A DNA stretch of 64,000 nt from Flavobacterium sp. AG291 (GCF_003350375.1 NZ_QQAR01000001.1:186001-250000), one strand, 5' to 3'; positions 28,244-38,427 are shown, numbered from the stretch's first letter. Made by a program: numbers and translations. The notes: generated from the sequence alone by a model not told the origin.

Positions 28244-28792
28244 ATGAAGAAAATTATGTTAAAGGGACTGATTTGTGCTCTTATGTTAAGTGTTTTCTGG
28301 AGTTGTAGTACCGAGAATGATGTGCAGATGCAAAGCACTACTCAGGTTCAGCAAAAAACAGGAGATGTTTTGTCTGGTGTTATAGGACAAAATTTAGGTA
28401 ATGGAATATATAAGATTGTTGTCGACGAAAGGGAACTTATGAGTGCTTTGGAAGATGTAGCACTTCAGGAAAACGGAGTTCAGATTAAAATTGACAATAT
28501 AAGTATTGTAAATAAATTTGCTACAAATTCTCCGTCAATACCTTTTCCTGTTCTTACGGGAGGTGGTCTAAGTACTGATGGTTCTTCTATGTCATTTGCG
28601 TATGTGCTGGCTGAGGTGAATAATAATTTTATGATTGGTTCTTCAGGACATGAGCGTCCGCCTTTAGTTATGTGCAGGGGGTGTGCAAGAGGTTGTTTCC
28701 TTGAATTTTATGAATTAGATGCAACGCACCTTCTTGGGTATTGTGATTCTGCCGGATGTGGCGATTATTGCTTCAGAATTAAGTTAGAATAG
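28244..28792 (+). CDS. Hypothetical lipoprotein with Cys-rich C-terminus
   Basis: 182 aa. Signal sequence with Cys21 after FWS, an atypical but Bacteroidetes-tolerated lipobox. A Ser/Thr/Gln-rich linker precedes a globular part. The C-terminal 35 residues hold seven Cys in CxxCxxxC and CxxxxC patterns (MCRGCARGCF; GYCDSAGCGDYCF), which could form disulfides or bind metal. No known family recognised. Followed by a strong terminator. Confidence 0.65.
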   Translation: MKKIMLKGLICALMLSVFWSCSTENDVQMQSTTQVQQKTGDVLSGVIGQNLGNGIYKIVVDERELMSALEDVALQENGVQIKIDNISIVNKFATNSPSIPFPVLTGGGLSTDGSSMSFAYVLAEVNNNFMIGSSGHERPPLVMCRGCARGCFLEFYELDATHLLGYCDSAGCGDYCFRIKLE

Positions 28793-28815
28793 TAACTTTT
28801 GAATAATATAAAACA

Positions 28816-28848
28816 AAACCTGCTCAGTTTTTTAGAGCAGGTTTTTTT
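28816..28848 (+). terminator. Terminator after the Cys-rich lipoprotein gene
   Basis: Ten-bp stem AAACCTGCTC/GAGCAGGTTT, 9-nt loop, then TTTT. It begins 23 nt after the stop codon. The rest of the gap to 29095 holds only AT-rich DNA and the ppa promoter. Confidence 0.9.
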
Positions 28849-29028
28849 ATGAACAAAGGGTATGGTTGGTTCGATAATATTTCAAATTATATAGATTACT
28901 GTGAAATTTTAGATTGCTTATAATGCCCTGTTTTGCTGAAATAATATTGTTATACTAAATAGATAGGGTTGTTGGTATTAAATTACGGTAAACTCAAGCT
29001 GAATGCCGCGTTTTTAATAGGGTAAAGC

Positions 29029-29059
29029 TTTGCAAAACAGTATTTTTGTACTACTTTTG
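29029..29059 (+). promoter_or_regulatory. ppa promoter
   Basis: TTTG (29029-29032), exactly 19 bp, TACTTTTG (29052-29059): a textbook Bacteroidetes promoter. The predicted start, near 29066, is downstream of an in-frame upstream start at 29030 and so supports the ATG at 29096 as the real ppa start. Confidence 0.85.
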
Positions 29060-29095
29060 CACCCGCTTAAATACCAATATAAAGATTTAGTAAAG

Positions 29096-29626
29096 ATGAC
29101 AGCAGCAAGATTAAAGACGTTTGACGTGCTTATTGAAATCCCTAAAGGGAGCAGAAACAAATATGAATATGACTTTCAGTTAAAGAAAATACGTTATGAC
29201 AGAATGCTGTTCTCGTCTATGATGTATCCTGCTGATTATGGTTTTATTCCTGAAACATTAGCACTTGATGGTGATCCGCTTGATATTCTTGTGCTTGTAA
29301 CTGAGCCTACTTTCCCTGGTTGTGTTATGGAAGTTAAGCCTATCGGTGTTTTCCATATGGCAGATGAAAAAGGTCCGGATGAAAAAATTATCTGTGTACC
29401 TGTATCAGACCCAATCTGGAACAAACTTAGCGACCTTAACGAAGTAAATCCTCACCTAATTAAAGAGATTGAGCACTTCTTCCAGGTGTATAAAGATCTT
29501 GAAAACAAGAAAGTTGACGTAGGTGGATGGGGTGATGCTGCCGAAGCACGCGAAATCATTGACCAATGTGTAGATCGTTTTGAAGCTCTTGAGAACAGAC
29601 CTGAAGAATTATTCAGTATCAGATAA
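29096..29626 (+). CDS. ppa: Soluble inorganic pyrophosphatase, family I
   Basis: 176 aa from MTAARLKTFDVLIEIPKGS. It hydrolyses PPi to phosphate in the cytoplasm. Family I motifs: EIPKGSRNKYEYD, YPADYGFIPET, the catalytic metal motif DGDPLDILVLV (DxDPxD) and the C-terminal KDLENKKVDVGGWGD. It sits directly upstream of the membrane pyrophosphatase hppA, so the cell has both a heat-dissipating and an energy-conserving route for PPi. A terminator separates the two genes. Confidence 0.96.
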   Translation: MTAARLKTFDVLIEIPKGSRNKYEYDFQLKKIRYDRMLFSSMMYPADYGFIPETLALDGDPLDILVLVTEPTFPGCVMEVKPIGVFHMADEKGPDEKIICVPVSDPIWNKLSDLNEVNPHLIKEIEHFFQVYKDLENKKVDVGGWGDAAEAREIIDQCVDRFEALENRPEELFSIR

Positions 29627-29647
29627 GAAGTTTTCATAAGATATTAT

Positions 29648-29688
29648 CAAAAAAAGCAATATTCTGTTAAAGAGTGTTGCTTTTTTTA
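29648..29688 (+). terminator. ppa terminator
   Basis: GCAATATTCT and AGAGTGTTGC form a 10-bp stem with GU pairs around GTTAA, flanked by an A-run and a T-run. It lies between ppa and hppA. Confidence 0.75.
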
Positions 29689-29739
29689 TTTTGGTTTTTG
29701 TTACATTTACAATATTAACAACAAACCAAAACTTTATTT

Positions 29740-32166
29740 ATGGATTCAATAATGATTTACGTGCCCGTGATTATGGCCGTTTTGGGACTGCTTTTTATGG
29801 TAGCCAAAAGATCATGGGTTTTGAAACAGGATGCCGGAGATGGCAAGATGAAGGAAATTTCAGATTACATCTATGAAGGTGCCCTGGCCTTCCTTAAAGC
29901 AGAATACAGGTTACTTACAATTTTTGTTATTATAGCGAGTGTGGCACTCGCAGGGATAACATTTTTACCGGGAGCTAAAACACATCTCCTTATTGTTATC
30001 GCCTTTATCTTTGGGGCTATATTTTCGGCACTGGCAGGAAATATGGGGATGAAGATAGCCACTAAAACAAACGTGCGTACTACGCAAGCTGCGCGAAGCA
30101 GCCTTCCTCAGGCTTTAAAAGTATCTTTTGGCGGAGGAACTGTAATGGGACTTGGTGTTGCCGGTTTGGCCGTTTTAGGGCTTACCGGTTTTTTTATATT
30201 CTTTTTTCACTATTTCATGGGCGGTACATGGACTACTGCTGCTGATATGACCGTAGTGCTCGAAACGCTTGCAGGATTTTCACTTGGTGCTGAATCTATT
30301 GCATTGTTTGCCCGTGTAGGTGGTGGTATTTACACTAAAGCTGCCGACGTAGGTGCCGACCTGGTAGGTAAGGTTGAGGCTGGGATTCCTGAAGATGATC
30401 CGCGTAATCCGGCAACTATTGCCGATAACGTAGGTGATAATGTGGGAGATGTTGCCGGTATGGGAGCCGACCTTTTTGGATCGTATGTAGCAACGGTGTT
30501 GGCGGCAATGGTATTGGGTAATTATGTGTTGAGGGATATACTTGTTGCTAACCCAACATTCACGGATGCATTTGGAGGTATCGGGCCTATATTATTGCCA
30601 ATGGCAATTGCCGGTTTTGGTATATTGTTTTCTATTGTGGGTACCATGCTGGTTAAGATAAAAGATAATAACGCCAAAGAGGCACAGGTACAGGGCGCTC
30701 TTAATGTGGGTAACTGGGTATCGATCGTTCTGGTGGCTATTTCATGTTATTTCCTTGTGCAATACATGCTTCCTCAAATTATGACTATGCAGTTTTATGG
30801 AGAAGGCAGTAAAGAAATATCATCTTTGAGGGTTTTTGGAGCCTGTATAGTGGGACTTTTTGTGGGAGGTGTTATTTCTTCAGTTACGGAATATTACACT
30901 GGACTTGGTAAAAAACCTATTCTTGCCATTGTACAAAAATCAAGTACCGGAGCAGGAACCAATATTATTGCCGGACTTGCTACGGGAATGGTATCTACGT
31001 TTCCAACGGTATTATTATTTGCCGGTGCTATCTGGGGTTCTTATGCCCTGGCAGGATTCTACGGTGTGGCACTTGCAGCATCTGCTATGATGGCTACTAC
31101 CGCAATGCAGCTGGCTATTGATGCTTTCGGGCCAATATCAGATAATGCTGGAGGTATCGCTGAGATGAGTGAACTGCCTAAAGAAGTGCGTACACGTACT
31201 GATATTTTAGACTCTGTGGGTAATACAACGGCTGCAACAGGCAAGGGGTTTGCAATTGCCTCAGCGGCACTTACGTCACTGGCGCTGTTTGCTGCTTATG
31301 TAACCTTTACAGGTATAGATGGTATCAATATATTTAAAGCGCCTGTATTGGCTATGCTTTTTGTTGGAGGTATGGTTCCTGTAGTGTTTTCTGCTTTGGC
31401 CATGAACTCTGTGGGTAAAGCAGCAATGGATATGGTATATGAAGTTAGAAGGCAGTTTAGGGAAATTCCGGGTATTATGGAAGGTACTGGCAAGCCTGAA
31501 TATGGTAAATGTGTTGAGATATCTACTAAGGCTGCCCTTAGGGAGATGATGTTGCCGGGAATACTGACAATTGGTTTTCCAATAGCAATTGCATTATTGG
31601 GAATGCTTATTTATCCGGATAATAACCAGCTTGTAGCTGAAATGCTAGGCGGGTATATGGCAGGTGTAACTGTATCAGGTGTGCTTTGGGCGGTGTTCCA
31701 GAACAATGCCGGAGGTGCGTGGGATAATGCTAAAAAATCATTTGAGGCTGGTGTAATGATCAATGGGGAGATGACTTATAAAGGTTCTGATGCGCATAAA
31801 GCAGCGGTAACCGGTGATACAGTTGGCGATCCTTTTAAAGATACATCAGGGCCATCGATGAATATCCTAATCAAGCTGTCGTGTCTTATTGGACTTGTTA
31901 TAGCGCCTATATTAGGTAGCCATACCGAAGGAACTGAAATTATGAATGTTCAGGCGGCAACAGTTATTGAGCAACCGGTAGTTACAGGACAGGAATCGAC
32001 CACTGAGATTTCCATTGACCGTCAGAAAAATGCTGATGGTAAAGTTACTGCAACAGTAACGATTTCAACCAAAACAAGTAGTGAAGAGGTTAAAACTGAA
32101 CAAAAGGTTTTTGAAGGTACGGAGGATGAAGTAAATGCACAGATAGAAGCTGTTAAAAAGAAATAA
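29740..32166 (+). CDS. hppA: Membrane-bound ion-pumping pyrophosphatase with C-terminal tail
   Basis: 808 aa polytopic inner-membrane protein that couples PPi hydrolysis to H+ and/or Na+ export. Catalytic motifs are intact: [40 protein letters not shown], and [16 protein letters not shown]. The K+-dependence motif reads [10 protein letters not shown], with Ala where K+-independent pumps have Lys, so it should need K+. H+ versus Na+ cannot be decided by eye. After the last membrane helix (ends about residue 730) there is an extra soluble tail of about 75 residues ([20 protein letters not shown]...). Typical members end near the last helix. Confidence 0.96.
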   Translation: MDSIMIYVPVIMAVLGLLFMVAKRSWVLKQDAGDGKMKEISDYIYEGALAFLKAEYRLLTIFVIIASVALAGITFLPGAKTHLLIVIAFIFGAIFSALAGNMGMKIATKTNVRTTQAARSSLPQALKVSFGGGTVMGLGVAGLAVLGLTGFFIFFFHYFMGGTWTTAADMTVVLETLAGFSLGAESIALFARVGGGIYTKAADVGADLVGKVEAGIPEDDPRNPATIADNVGDNVGDVAGMGADLFGSYVATVLAAMVLGNYVLRDILVANPTFTDAFGGIGPILLPMAIAGFGILFSIVGTMLVKIKDNNAKEAQVQGALNVGNWVSIVLVAISCYFLVQYMLPQIMTMQFYGEGSKEISSLRVFGACIVGLFVGGVISSVTEYYTGLGKKPILAIVQKSSTGAGTNIIAGLATGMVSTFPTVLLFAGAIWGSYALAGFYGVALAASAMMATTAMQLAIDAFGPISDNAGGIAEMSELPKEVRTRTDILDSVGNTTAATGKGFAIASAALTSLALFAAYVTFTGIDGINIFKAPVLAMLFVGGMVPVVFSALAMNSVGKAAMDMVYEVRRQFREIPGIMEGTGKPEYGKCVEISTKAALREMMLPGILTIGFPIAIALLGMLIYPDNNQLVAEMLGGYMAGVTVSGVLWAVFQNNAGGAWDNAKKSFEAGVMINGEMTYKGSDAHKAAVTGDTVGDPFKDTSGPSMNILIKLSCLIGLVIAPILGSHTEGTEIMNVQAATVIEQPVVTGQESTTEISIDRQKNADGKVTATVTISTKTSSEEVKTEQKVFEGTEDEVNAQIEAVKKK

Positions 32167-32190
32167 GTTAAACCTAATATATTTAAATGA

Positions 32191-32224
32191 AAATGCCCCT
32201 TAGTAAAATGAGGGGCATTTTTTA
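32191..32224. terminator. Bidirectional terminator between hppA and dNK
   Basis: AAATGCCCCT (32191-32200) / AGGGGCATTT (32211-32220), 10 bp, with T-runs readable from both sides. It serves convergent hppA (+) and the deoxynucleoside kinase gene (-). Confidence 0.9.
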
Positions 32225-32233
32225 TATGTGCTG

Positions 32234-32848
32234 TTAAAATAATCCGTTGAGTTCGGCATTGATTCGGTTGATGATCTCACCAAGATCTTCCGGGTTGTCT
32301 ACAAAATTATTTTTGTCAACATCAATGATCAGCAATTTACCTTTGTCATAATTCTGGATCCAGGCTTCATAGCGTTCATTCAGACGGCTTAAATATTCGA
32401 TTGATATGGTGTTTTCGTAATCACGGCCACGTTTATGGATTTGTTTTACCAGGTTAGGGATCGAACTACGAAGGTAAATCAGCAAATCAGGTGGGCCAAC
32501 AAAACTTTCCATCATGTCAAACAGTGTTTTATAGTTGTTATAATCACGATTTGTCATTAGTCCCATAGCATGCAGGTTAGGGGCAAAAATATGAGAGTCT
32601 TCATAAATAGTCCTGTCCTGTATGGTGTTTTTTCCGCTTTGGCGAATTTGCATTACCTGGCTAAAACGGGTGTTAAGGAAATATACCTGAAGGTTGAATG
32701 ACCAACGTTCCATTTGGTGGTAAAAATCGTCGAGGTAAGGATTGTCTACCACGTCTTCATAATGTGGTTCCCACTTAAAATGTTTAGATAACAGCCCGGT
32801 AAGTGTTGTTTTTCCGGCACCAATGTTTCCTGCTACAGCTATATGCAT
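32234..32848 (-). CDS. Deoxynucleoside kinase
   Basis: 204 aa nucleotide-salvage kinase of the dCK/dGK family. P-loop GNIGAGKTTL (about 7-16), the DRS-like motif QDRTIYEDSHIF, and the arginine-rich lid (IHKRGRDYENTISIEYL). It phosphorylates deoxyadenosine, deoxyguanosine or deoxycytidine; the preferred base is not evident. The start codon overlaps the stop of the upstream gene by 1 nt (TAATG), so the two are coupled. Confidence 0.92.
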   Translation of the reverse strand: MHIAVAGNIGAGKTTLTGLLSKHFKWEPHYEDVVDNPYLDDFYHQMERWSFNLQVYFLNTRFSQVMQIRQSGKNTIQDRTIYEDSHIFAPNLHAMGLMTNRDYNNYKTLFDMMESFVGPPDLLIYLRSSIPNLVKQIHKRGRDYENTISIEYLSRLNERYEAWIQNYDKGKLLIIDVDKNNFVDNPEDLGEIINRINAELNGLF

Positions 32849-33642
32849 TATTTAGGTAATGTTATTTTATATGTGTTGATTTCGGAGTCTGTAAAAATAG
32901 TTAAAATTTGGGCTGCATAATGAAAATTGCGCAAGCTTTTTTCAACTGTTAGTATTGGGGTTTTGCTTTGTTTTTCAAGGTTGTAGAAATATAATTTATT
33001 GTCATTTTCATATATCAGCTCATTGCCGGATAATATTTGCACCCTGTTAAAATCCGGGACAGCTCCCATGGAGGCTACATTGCCAAAAATATTTACCCTG
33101 TAACTATTGTTATGGCTGTCTATCCAGTAAAAATAATTGTAATCATTCTGGTAATATTTTATGCTGTCGTTAAACGGTGGAGTTATGGTTTTAAAATTAC
33201 CGGATGCAAGATCATACAAACCTAATTGTTGCGACGTCATATCATACAGCCATAGTTTATTTTGCGAAGCGAGTCCTGCGGCTTCGGCAATGAGGGGTTG
33301 TTGCAGGTCTGAGAAATTAATACGTGATGTTTCATTCAGTTGGTTGTCGAGCAGGACAACAGTATTGAATTTTCGATAAAACAATACGATTTGTAAAGGG
33401 TTTTGTATATCAGCCCTATAAATTTCGCCTAATGAAACACTCCTGTATTTAAGAGTCTGTTTGTCTTTTGTTTTCCTGAATTCGTTATCTGCAATGGTGT
33501 ATTCCCATCCAAAGGCATCCATGCCAAGGTAGCGCTGCGTTACTGCTTTTGAATTTGACAGCAGTTTTACAGGGATTTCCAATTCTTGTGCAGTTATGGA
33601 ATTCCAGCAAATAAGGACGATAATCAGGAGTAGTTTTTTCAT
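32848..33642 (-). CDS. Secreted hypothetical protein, probable beta-propeller
   Basis: 264 aa from the Met that starts a clean signal peptide (MKKLLLIIVLICWNSITAQ); an upstream frame of 18 codons is discarded. The mature part is rich in beta-strand with repeating segments such as NKLWLYDMTSQQLGLYDLAS and YFYWIDSHNNSYRVNIFG, suggestive of a propeller of WD/YVTN type. No catalytic motif is visible. It is co-translated with the deoxynucleoside kinase (1 nt overlap), though a functional link is not obvious. Confidence 0.7.
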   Translation of the reverse strand: MKKLLLIIVLICWNSITAQELEIPVKLLSNSKAVTQRYLGMDAFGWEYTIADNEFRKTKDKQTLKYRSVSLGEIYRADIQNPLQIVLFYRKFNTVVLLDNQLNETSRINFSDLQQPLIAEAAGLASQNKLWLYDMTSQQLGLYDLASGNFKTITPPFNDSIKYYQNDYNYFYWIDSHNNSYRVNIFGNVASMGAVPDFNRVQILSGNELIYENDNKLYFYNLEKQSKTPILTVEKSLRNFHYAAQILTIFTDSEINTYKITLPK

Positions 33643-33777
33643 TAGTCGAAAAATACAAAAAATAGACAGAATAGCAACCGAAGACTGCGTTAACATTCGT
33701 TAACACTAAATAAAACTGGATAACCGTAAATAAAATTGTGCAGGATTAATTTAGCCGTATAAACAAAAAGTAAAATC

Positions 33778-34590
33778 ATGAAAAAACTAGCATTATTTAC
33801 CGTGTTAAGCCTGGGTGCTATAAACTGCACCTTAGCTCAGGAATTCAGGGGTCAGGCTACATACGAATCGCAGGTGACACTTCCGGAAGGCGTAAGCACA
33901 GAAACCCCTCAGATGGATGATGAAACCAATAAGCTTATTGAAGAAGCGCTGGCAAATGCCTTGAATAGAACATATATCCTGAATTTTGATAAGAATGCAT
34001 CGTTATATCAGGAAGAAAAAAAATTAACCCCTAACAATCCTTCTATTGCTATAGCAATAAGTACAGGTGCAGAGGGAGTTGAGTATAAGAATGTGAAAGA
34101 GAAAAAAATGGTAACTGAAACCACACTCTTTGATAAAGAATTCCTTATTGTTGACAGTCTTCAGAAATTTGACTGGAAGTTAGAAAAGGAAACGAAAAAA
34201 ATAGGAAACTATACCTGTTATAAAGCCGTTGCCGTTTTAAAATCTGCTGAAGAATCTGAGGAGGAAAAGGCCGATAAAACGGTATTCTTAGGAGAGCCTA
34301 AAGACACCAAAATTATTGCATGGTACGCTCCTGAAATTCCGGTAAGTCATGGGCCGGGTGCCTATTGGGGTTTACCGGGGCTTATTCTTGAAGTAAATGA
34401 CGGTATAACCACGCTTTTGTGCTCAAAAATCGTTTTAAATTCTAAAGATAAGACCGAGATTAAAGCACCTAAAAAAGGTAAAAAAGTTTCGGCTGCAGAG
34501 TACAGGAAAATAGAAGAAGAAAAAGCCAAAGAGTTTGAGCAACAGCATGAGCAGGATGGTAACAGCATAATAATTAATATGGGGGGATAA
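33778..34590 (+). CDS. GLPGLI-family secreted protein
   Basis: 270 aa, signal peptide to about residue 20 (MKKLALFTVLSLGAINCTLAQ). It has the family-naming motif in YWGLPGLILEVNDG (about 197-210), preceded by a Cys-containing IGNYTCYKA and IAWYAPEIPVSHGPG. Lys/Glu-rich C-terminus. The family is restricted to Bacteroidetes and of unknown function. It is paralogous to the next gene and both precede a TonB-receptor-like protein, a frequent arrangement that suggests an outer-membrane role. Confidence 0.88.
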   Translation: MKKLALFTVLSLGAINCTLAQEFRGQATYESQVTLPEGVSTETPQMDDETNKLIEEALANALNRTYILNFDKNASLYQEEKKLTPNNPSIAIAISTGAEGVEYKNVKEKKMVTETTLFDKEFLIVDSLQKFDWKLEKETKKIGNYTCYKAVAVLKSAEESEEEKADKTVFLGEPKDTKIIAWYAPEIPVSHGPGAYWGLPGLILEVNDGITTLLCSKIVLNSKDKTEIKAPKKGKKVSAAEYRKIEEEKAKEFEQQHEQDGNSIIINMGG

Positions 34591-34670
34591 TTTTTTAAGA
34601 AAAAAACGGTTATCCCCGGTAACAAAAAGGGTTTGAGATAGTCTTATCAGTAAAAGACATAATCCATATC

Positions 34671-35558
34671 ATGAAAAAAATATTCTTTACCCTTTTTGTT
34701 GCCATTTTTTCTATGCTTAGCATAAATGCCCAAAATTTTCAGGGAATGGCTATCTATGAATCTAAAACAAGTATTGGAGATAAAATGCCAAAATTTGACG
34801 ACAAGCAAATCCCGCCCGATATGCAAAAAATGATTGAGGAACGCATGAAGGCAATGTTCGAAAAAACCTTTGTTCTGAATTTTGATAAAACGGCTTCTAT
34901 TTATGCTGAAGAGGAAAAGCTTGATGCTGGGGATGAAATGAGCAGAGGGTTTAAAATGATGGGCTCTATGATGGGCGGGGGAGGAAAGCAGTATAAGAAC
35001 ATAAAGGATAAGACGATACTGCAGGAAAAAGAGATTTTTGGTAAAGAGTTTCTGGTTTCGGATACGTTACCACAAATTAAGTGGACTATGGGTACTGAAA
35101 CTAAAAAAATAGGAGAGTATACCTGTTATAAAGCTACTGCTGTGGTGCCTACTGATAAATCGAACATGATGAACTACCGTCCAAAAAAAGGACAGGAAGA
35201 AAAACTTAAGAACTTAAAGCAGGAAGACGCCCAGAAAACCAACTTTATGGATATGGTAGAAATGCCTAAAGATAAAACAATAACAGCATGGTATACACCA
35301 GAGGTGCCTGTAAGCCAGGGACCTGAAAATTACTATGGTCTTCCGGGGCTTATCCTTGAGGTGACCGATGGTGTAACTACAATACTTTGCTCAAAAGTGG
35401 TGCTGAATCCTAAAGAAAAAGCCGAAATAAAACCACTAAAAAAAGGGGAGAAAGTTACTCAGGCTGAATTTGCCGATATCATGATGAAAAAGATGAAGGA
35501 ACTCCAGGAAATGGGAGGTCCGGGAGGCAGACCTGGTGGCATGAGAATCGGCGGATAA
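34671..35558 (+). CDS. GLPGLI-family secreted protein (second copy)
   Basis: 295 aa, signal peptide MKKIFFTLFVAIFSMLSINAQ. Same architecture as its neighbour: NFQGMAIYESKTS at the N-terminus, KKIGEYTCYKA, TAWYTPEVPVSQGPENYYG and GLPGLILEVTDG. It differs by a Met/Gly-rich insertion (MMGSMMGGGGKQ) and a C-terminal tail rich in Met, Gly and Pro (MGGPGGRPGGMRIGG). Followed by a weak AU-rich hairpin and the beta-barrel gene. Confidence 0.88.
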   Translation: MKKIFFTLFVAIFSMLSINAQNFQGMAIYESKTSIGDKMPKFDDKQIPPDMQKMIEERMKAMFEKTFVLNFDKTASIYAEEEKLDAGDEMSRGFKMMGSMMGGGGKQYKNIKDKTILQEKEIFGKEFLVSDTLPQIKWTMGTETKKIGEYTCYKATAVVPTDKSNMMNYRPKKGQEEKLKNLKQEDAQKTNFMDMVEMPKDKTITAWYTPEVPVSQGPENYYGLPGLILEVTDGVTTILCSKVVLNPKEKAEIKPLKKGEKVTQAEFADIMMKKMKELQEMGGPGGRPGGMRIGG

Positions 35559-35584
35559 TCAATTTCCGGATGATTGATTTTTAT
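35557..35584 (+). terminator. Weak hairpin after the second GLPGLI gene
   Basis: AATCAAT/ATTGATT 7-bp AU-rich stem overlapping the stop codon, followed by five T. Probably only a partial terminator, allowing read-through into the beta-barrel gene. Confidence 0.4.
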
Positions 35585-35646
35585 GACAACTTTAGTTGTT
35601 TGGGCGTAGCTATGTCCAAAAAGCACAAACCAAAAAACATCACACA

Positions 35647-38391
35647 ATGAAAAAGTATCTTACTGCATTGCTTTTACTTATTACGGTTTCAGCATTTGCA
35701 CAAAATATCCGCATGCAGGGAACAATCAAAGATTCTACCGGCGTAGCGCTTGAAATGGCCAATGTTATGGCTGTAAATAAGGCAACCAATAGCATGGACT
35801 CTTACGGTATTACTGACGAGGCAGGCAGGTATCAGTTATCTTTGGCGGCTAACAGCACTTACACCATAAAAGCAAGTTATATTGGCTATGTTCCGTTTGA
35901 AATTACGGTTACTACAGGAGCAGAAAATATCATTAAGAATATCGTTCTTAAACAGGGTATAGAACTTAGTGGAATAGAAATAGTACACGAAATGCCTGTA
36001 ACCATAAAAGGCGATACCATCGTGTATAATTCAGATTCATTTACGAATGGCAGTGAACGGAAACTTGGCGATGTTTTGAAAAAACTTCCGGGAGTTGTGG
36101 TTGACAAGGATGGTGGTGTTACTGTAGAAGGGAAAGAGGTGTCTAAGCTAATGGTTGAAGGTAAAGACTTTTTTGATGGTGATACTAAACTTGGTGTGCA
36201 GAATATTCCGGCTGACGCGATAAGTAAGGTTGAGGTACTGCGTAATTATAATGAAATAAGCCAGCTTAAAGGGGTAGAGAATAACCAGGATAATGTAGCA
36301 ATGAACATTAAGTTAAAAGAAGGTAAAAAGAACTTTTGGTTTGGAGATGTGAGTGCAGGAGCAAGTATTGGAGATGGCGATCGTTATCTGGTAAACCCTA
36401 AACTGTTTTATTACAATCCTAAGTTTAGCTTCAATTTTATTGGAAACCTCAATAATAATGGAGAACTGCCGCTTACTATGCAGGATTATTTTAAGTTTTC
36501 AGGAGGATTTAGGAACCTTATGAAAAAAGGAGGAACAACCTTCAACATTGGTTCTAACGATTTGGGTCTTTCGCTTATGCGTAATAATCGGGCTAAGGAG
36601 ATCGAAACCAAATTTGGAGCGGCAAACTTTAGTTACAACCCTACCAAAGCATGGTCGCTGAGTGGTTTTGCCATAATTAACTCCAACAAAACGGAGATGG
36701 ATACCAAAACCAGAAATACATTGCTTGATCCTCTGACAGGAGAACCGCAAACCATTCAGGATACGGAAGAGGTTACAGAACAAAAGACAGATTATGCTAT
36801 GGCCAAACTGAGTTCGAGCTTTAAGCCAAATAAAAATTTTCAGTTTGATTATGATGCTTTCATGAAAACCTCAGAACAAACTGAGGGTAGCGGACTTATA
36901 TCATCAGTAATGCCTGAAACCAGTCAATCACAGTCGATTTATACCAATAAAAAACAAAAACCTTTCTCGTTCAATCAAAACGCAAATATATATTATACGC
37001 TGACTGATAAAAATGTTTTTGCTTTCGAAGCGCAGCATTTGTACCAGGAGGAAGATCCTTTATATAATGCTAACCTGGATAATAATCCTTTTCCGGGAGG
37101 CAGCGGTAGTTTATCAGGGTTAGTTTTGGAGCCTGCCAATCGTTATGATATTACTCAAAACCGTTTTATAAAAACGAATAAGGCAGATGCAAAACTGGAT
37201 TACTATTATTCACTCACACCGAAAAGTATCATCAATGTTACCTTAGGTGAGGCCTATTTATATCAGAGTTTTAATTCTTCTCTTTTCCAGCTTCTGGATG
37301 ATAACACTCAGAATGACCTTGGCCCAACTACAGCTAATAATGTTCGCTATGGCTTAAATGATGCATTTGTAGGACTTCATTACCGATTTATTACCGGTAA
37401 GTTTGAGTTTAATCCCGGAGTGACAGCGCATAGCTATAACATGTACAATGACCAGTTAGGAACAAGGGTAGAGAATAATTTCTTTAGGGTATTGCCGGAT
37501 GTTTTTGCCCAGTTTCAGATTAAAAAATCGGAGAGGCTTACCTATAACTACTCAATGACTACTGACTTTACCGATGTGTCTGACTTTGCAAGAGGATTGG
37601 TACTTAATAGTTATAAATCATTGTTTCAGGGTAACAGGAACCTTAAAAACGGATTGTACCAAAACCACTCGCTGAACTATTTTAAATACAATATGTTCAA
37701 CTTTACCCAGATTTATGGTAATGTTACTTATAATCATAGAATGGACGCTATAAAAAGCCTTTCTTCTTTTGATGGTATAAACCAGATAAGCACGGTAGAG
37801 AATTCTCCGTTTGCCGATGAGTCGCTTAGTGCTGCTGCAGGATACAACAGGAGCTTTGCCCGATTTTATAAAGCTTCACTGAATGTAAATGTTTCATGGA
37901 ATAAATTTAATAACTTCAGGTACGATCCGCTAACCGGTGCAGAAGTTACTATCGCAAACTCCATAAGACAGACGAGTGAGCAGTTTTCGCAGACGTATGT
38001 TGGAAGTATAGGAACCAATTACAAACAATGGCCAAATCTTGAAGTGGGATATTCGCTTACGGTAAATGATTATGCCGATAATAAATTTTATAACCATAGT
38101 CCGTTCGTGAATTTTGACTATTACTTTTGGGATGCCTTTACTGTAACAGCAAACTATGAGTATACCCATTATTACAATGATATCAAGACATCGGATAATG
38201 AATATGATTTTCTTAGTGCAGATATTATGTATCGCAAAAAAGATAGTCACTGGGAGTTTAAGGTAGGAGGAACGAACCTGTTAAACACTACATCGCTAAA
38301 TGATGATAGCTTTAGCCAGGTATCTACCAGAACATCACGTTACAGGGTTCAGCCAAGATATCTCTTACTTACTATAAAATATAATCTCTAA
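35647..38391 (+). CDS. Outer-membrane beta-barrel protein, TonB-receptor-like
   Basis: 914 aa from the Met of the signal peptide MKKYLTALLLLITVSAFAQ; a 17-codon upstream extension is discarded. A CarboxypepD_reg-like domain (about 20-105; MQGTIKDSTGVALEMANVM) and a plug-like region (DTIVYNSDSF, GDVLKKLPGVVVDKDGGVTV) precede a large barrel that ends in a non-aromatic-rich LLTIKYNL. This is the outer_membrane_beta-barrel family related to TonB-dependent receptors. The ligand is unknown. It follows the GLPGLI pair with 88 nt spacing. Confidence 0.88.
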   Translation: MKKYLTALLLLITVSAFAQNIRMQGTIKDSTGVALEMANVMAVNKATNSMDSYGITDEAGRYQLSLAANSTYTIKASYIGYVPFEITVTTGAENIIKNIVLKQGIELSGIEIVHEMPVTIKGDTIVYNSDSFTNGSERKLGDVLKKLPGVVVDKDGGVTVEGKEVSKLMVEGKDFFDGDTKLGVQNIPADAISKVEVLRNYNEISQLKGVENNQDNVAMNIKLKEGKKNFWFGDVSAGASIGDGDRYLVNPKLFYYNPKFSFNFIGNLNNNGELPLTMQDYFKFSGGFRNLMKKGGTTFNIGSNDLGLSLMRNNRAKEIETKFGAANFSYNPTKAWSLSGFAIINSNKTEMDTKTRNTLLDPLTGEPQTIQDTEEVTEQKTDYAMAKLSSSFKPNKNFQFDYDAFMKTSEQTEGSGLISSVMPETSQSQSIYTNKKQKPFSFNQNANIYYTLTDKNVFAFEAQHLYQEEDPLYNANLDNNPFPGGSGSLSGLVLEPANRYDITQNRFIKTNKADAKLDYYYSLTPKSIINVTLGEAYLYQSFNSSLFQLLDDNTQNDLGPTTANNVRYGLNDAFVGLHYRFITGKFEFNPGVTAHSYNMYNDQLGTRVENNFFRVLPDVFAQFQIKKSERLTYNYSMTTDFTDVSDFARGLVLNSYKSLFQGNRNLKNGLYQNHSLNYFKYNMFNFTQIYGNVTYNHRMDAIKSLSSFDGINQISTVENSPFADESLSAAAGYNRSFARFYKASLNVNVSWNKFNNFRYDPLTGAEVTIANSIRQTSEQFSQTYVGSIGTNYKQWPNLEVGYSLTVNDYADNKFYNHSPFVNFDYYFWDAFTVTANYEYTHYYNDIKTSDNEYDFLSADIMYRKKDSHWEFKVGGTNLLNTTSLNDDSFSQVSTRTSRYRVQPRYLLLTIKYNL

Positions 38392-38402
38392 TAATTCTTA
38401 CA

Positions 38403-38427
38403 AAAGCTGTCATTTGACAGCTTTTTT
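38403..38427 (+). terminator. Terminator after the beta-barrel gene
   Basis: AAAGCTGTCA/TGACAGCTTT, 10 bp with a 2-nt loop, then TTTT; 12 nt after the stop. Confidence 0.9.
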
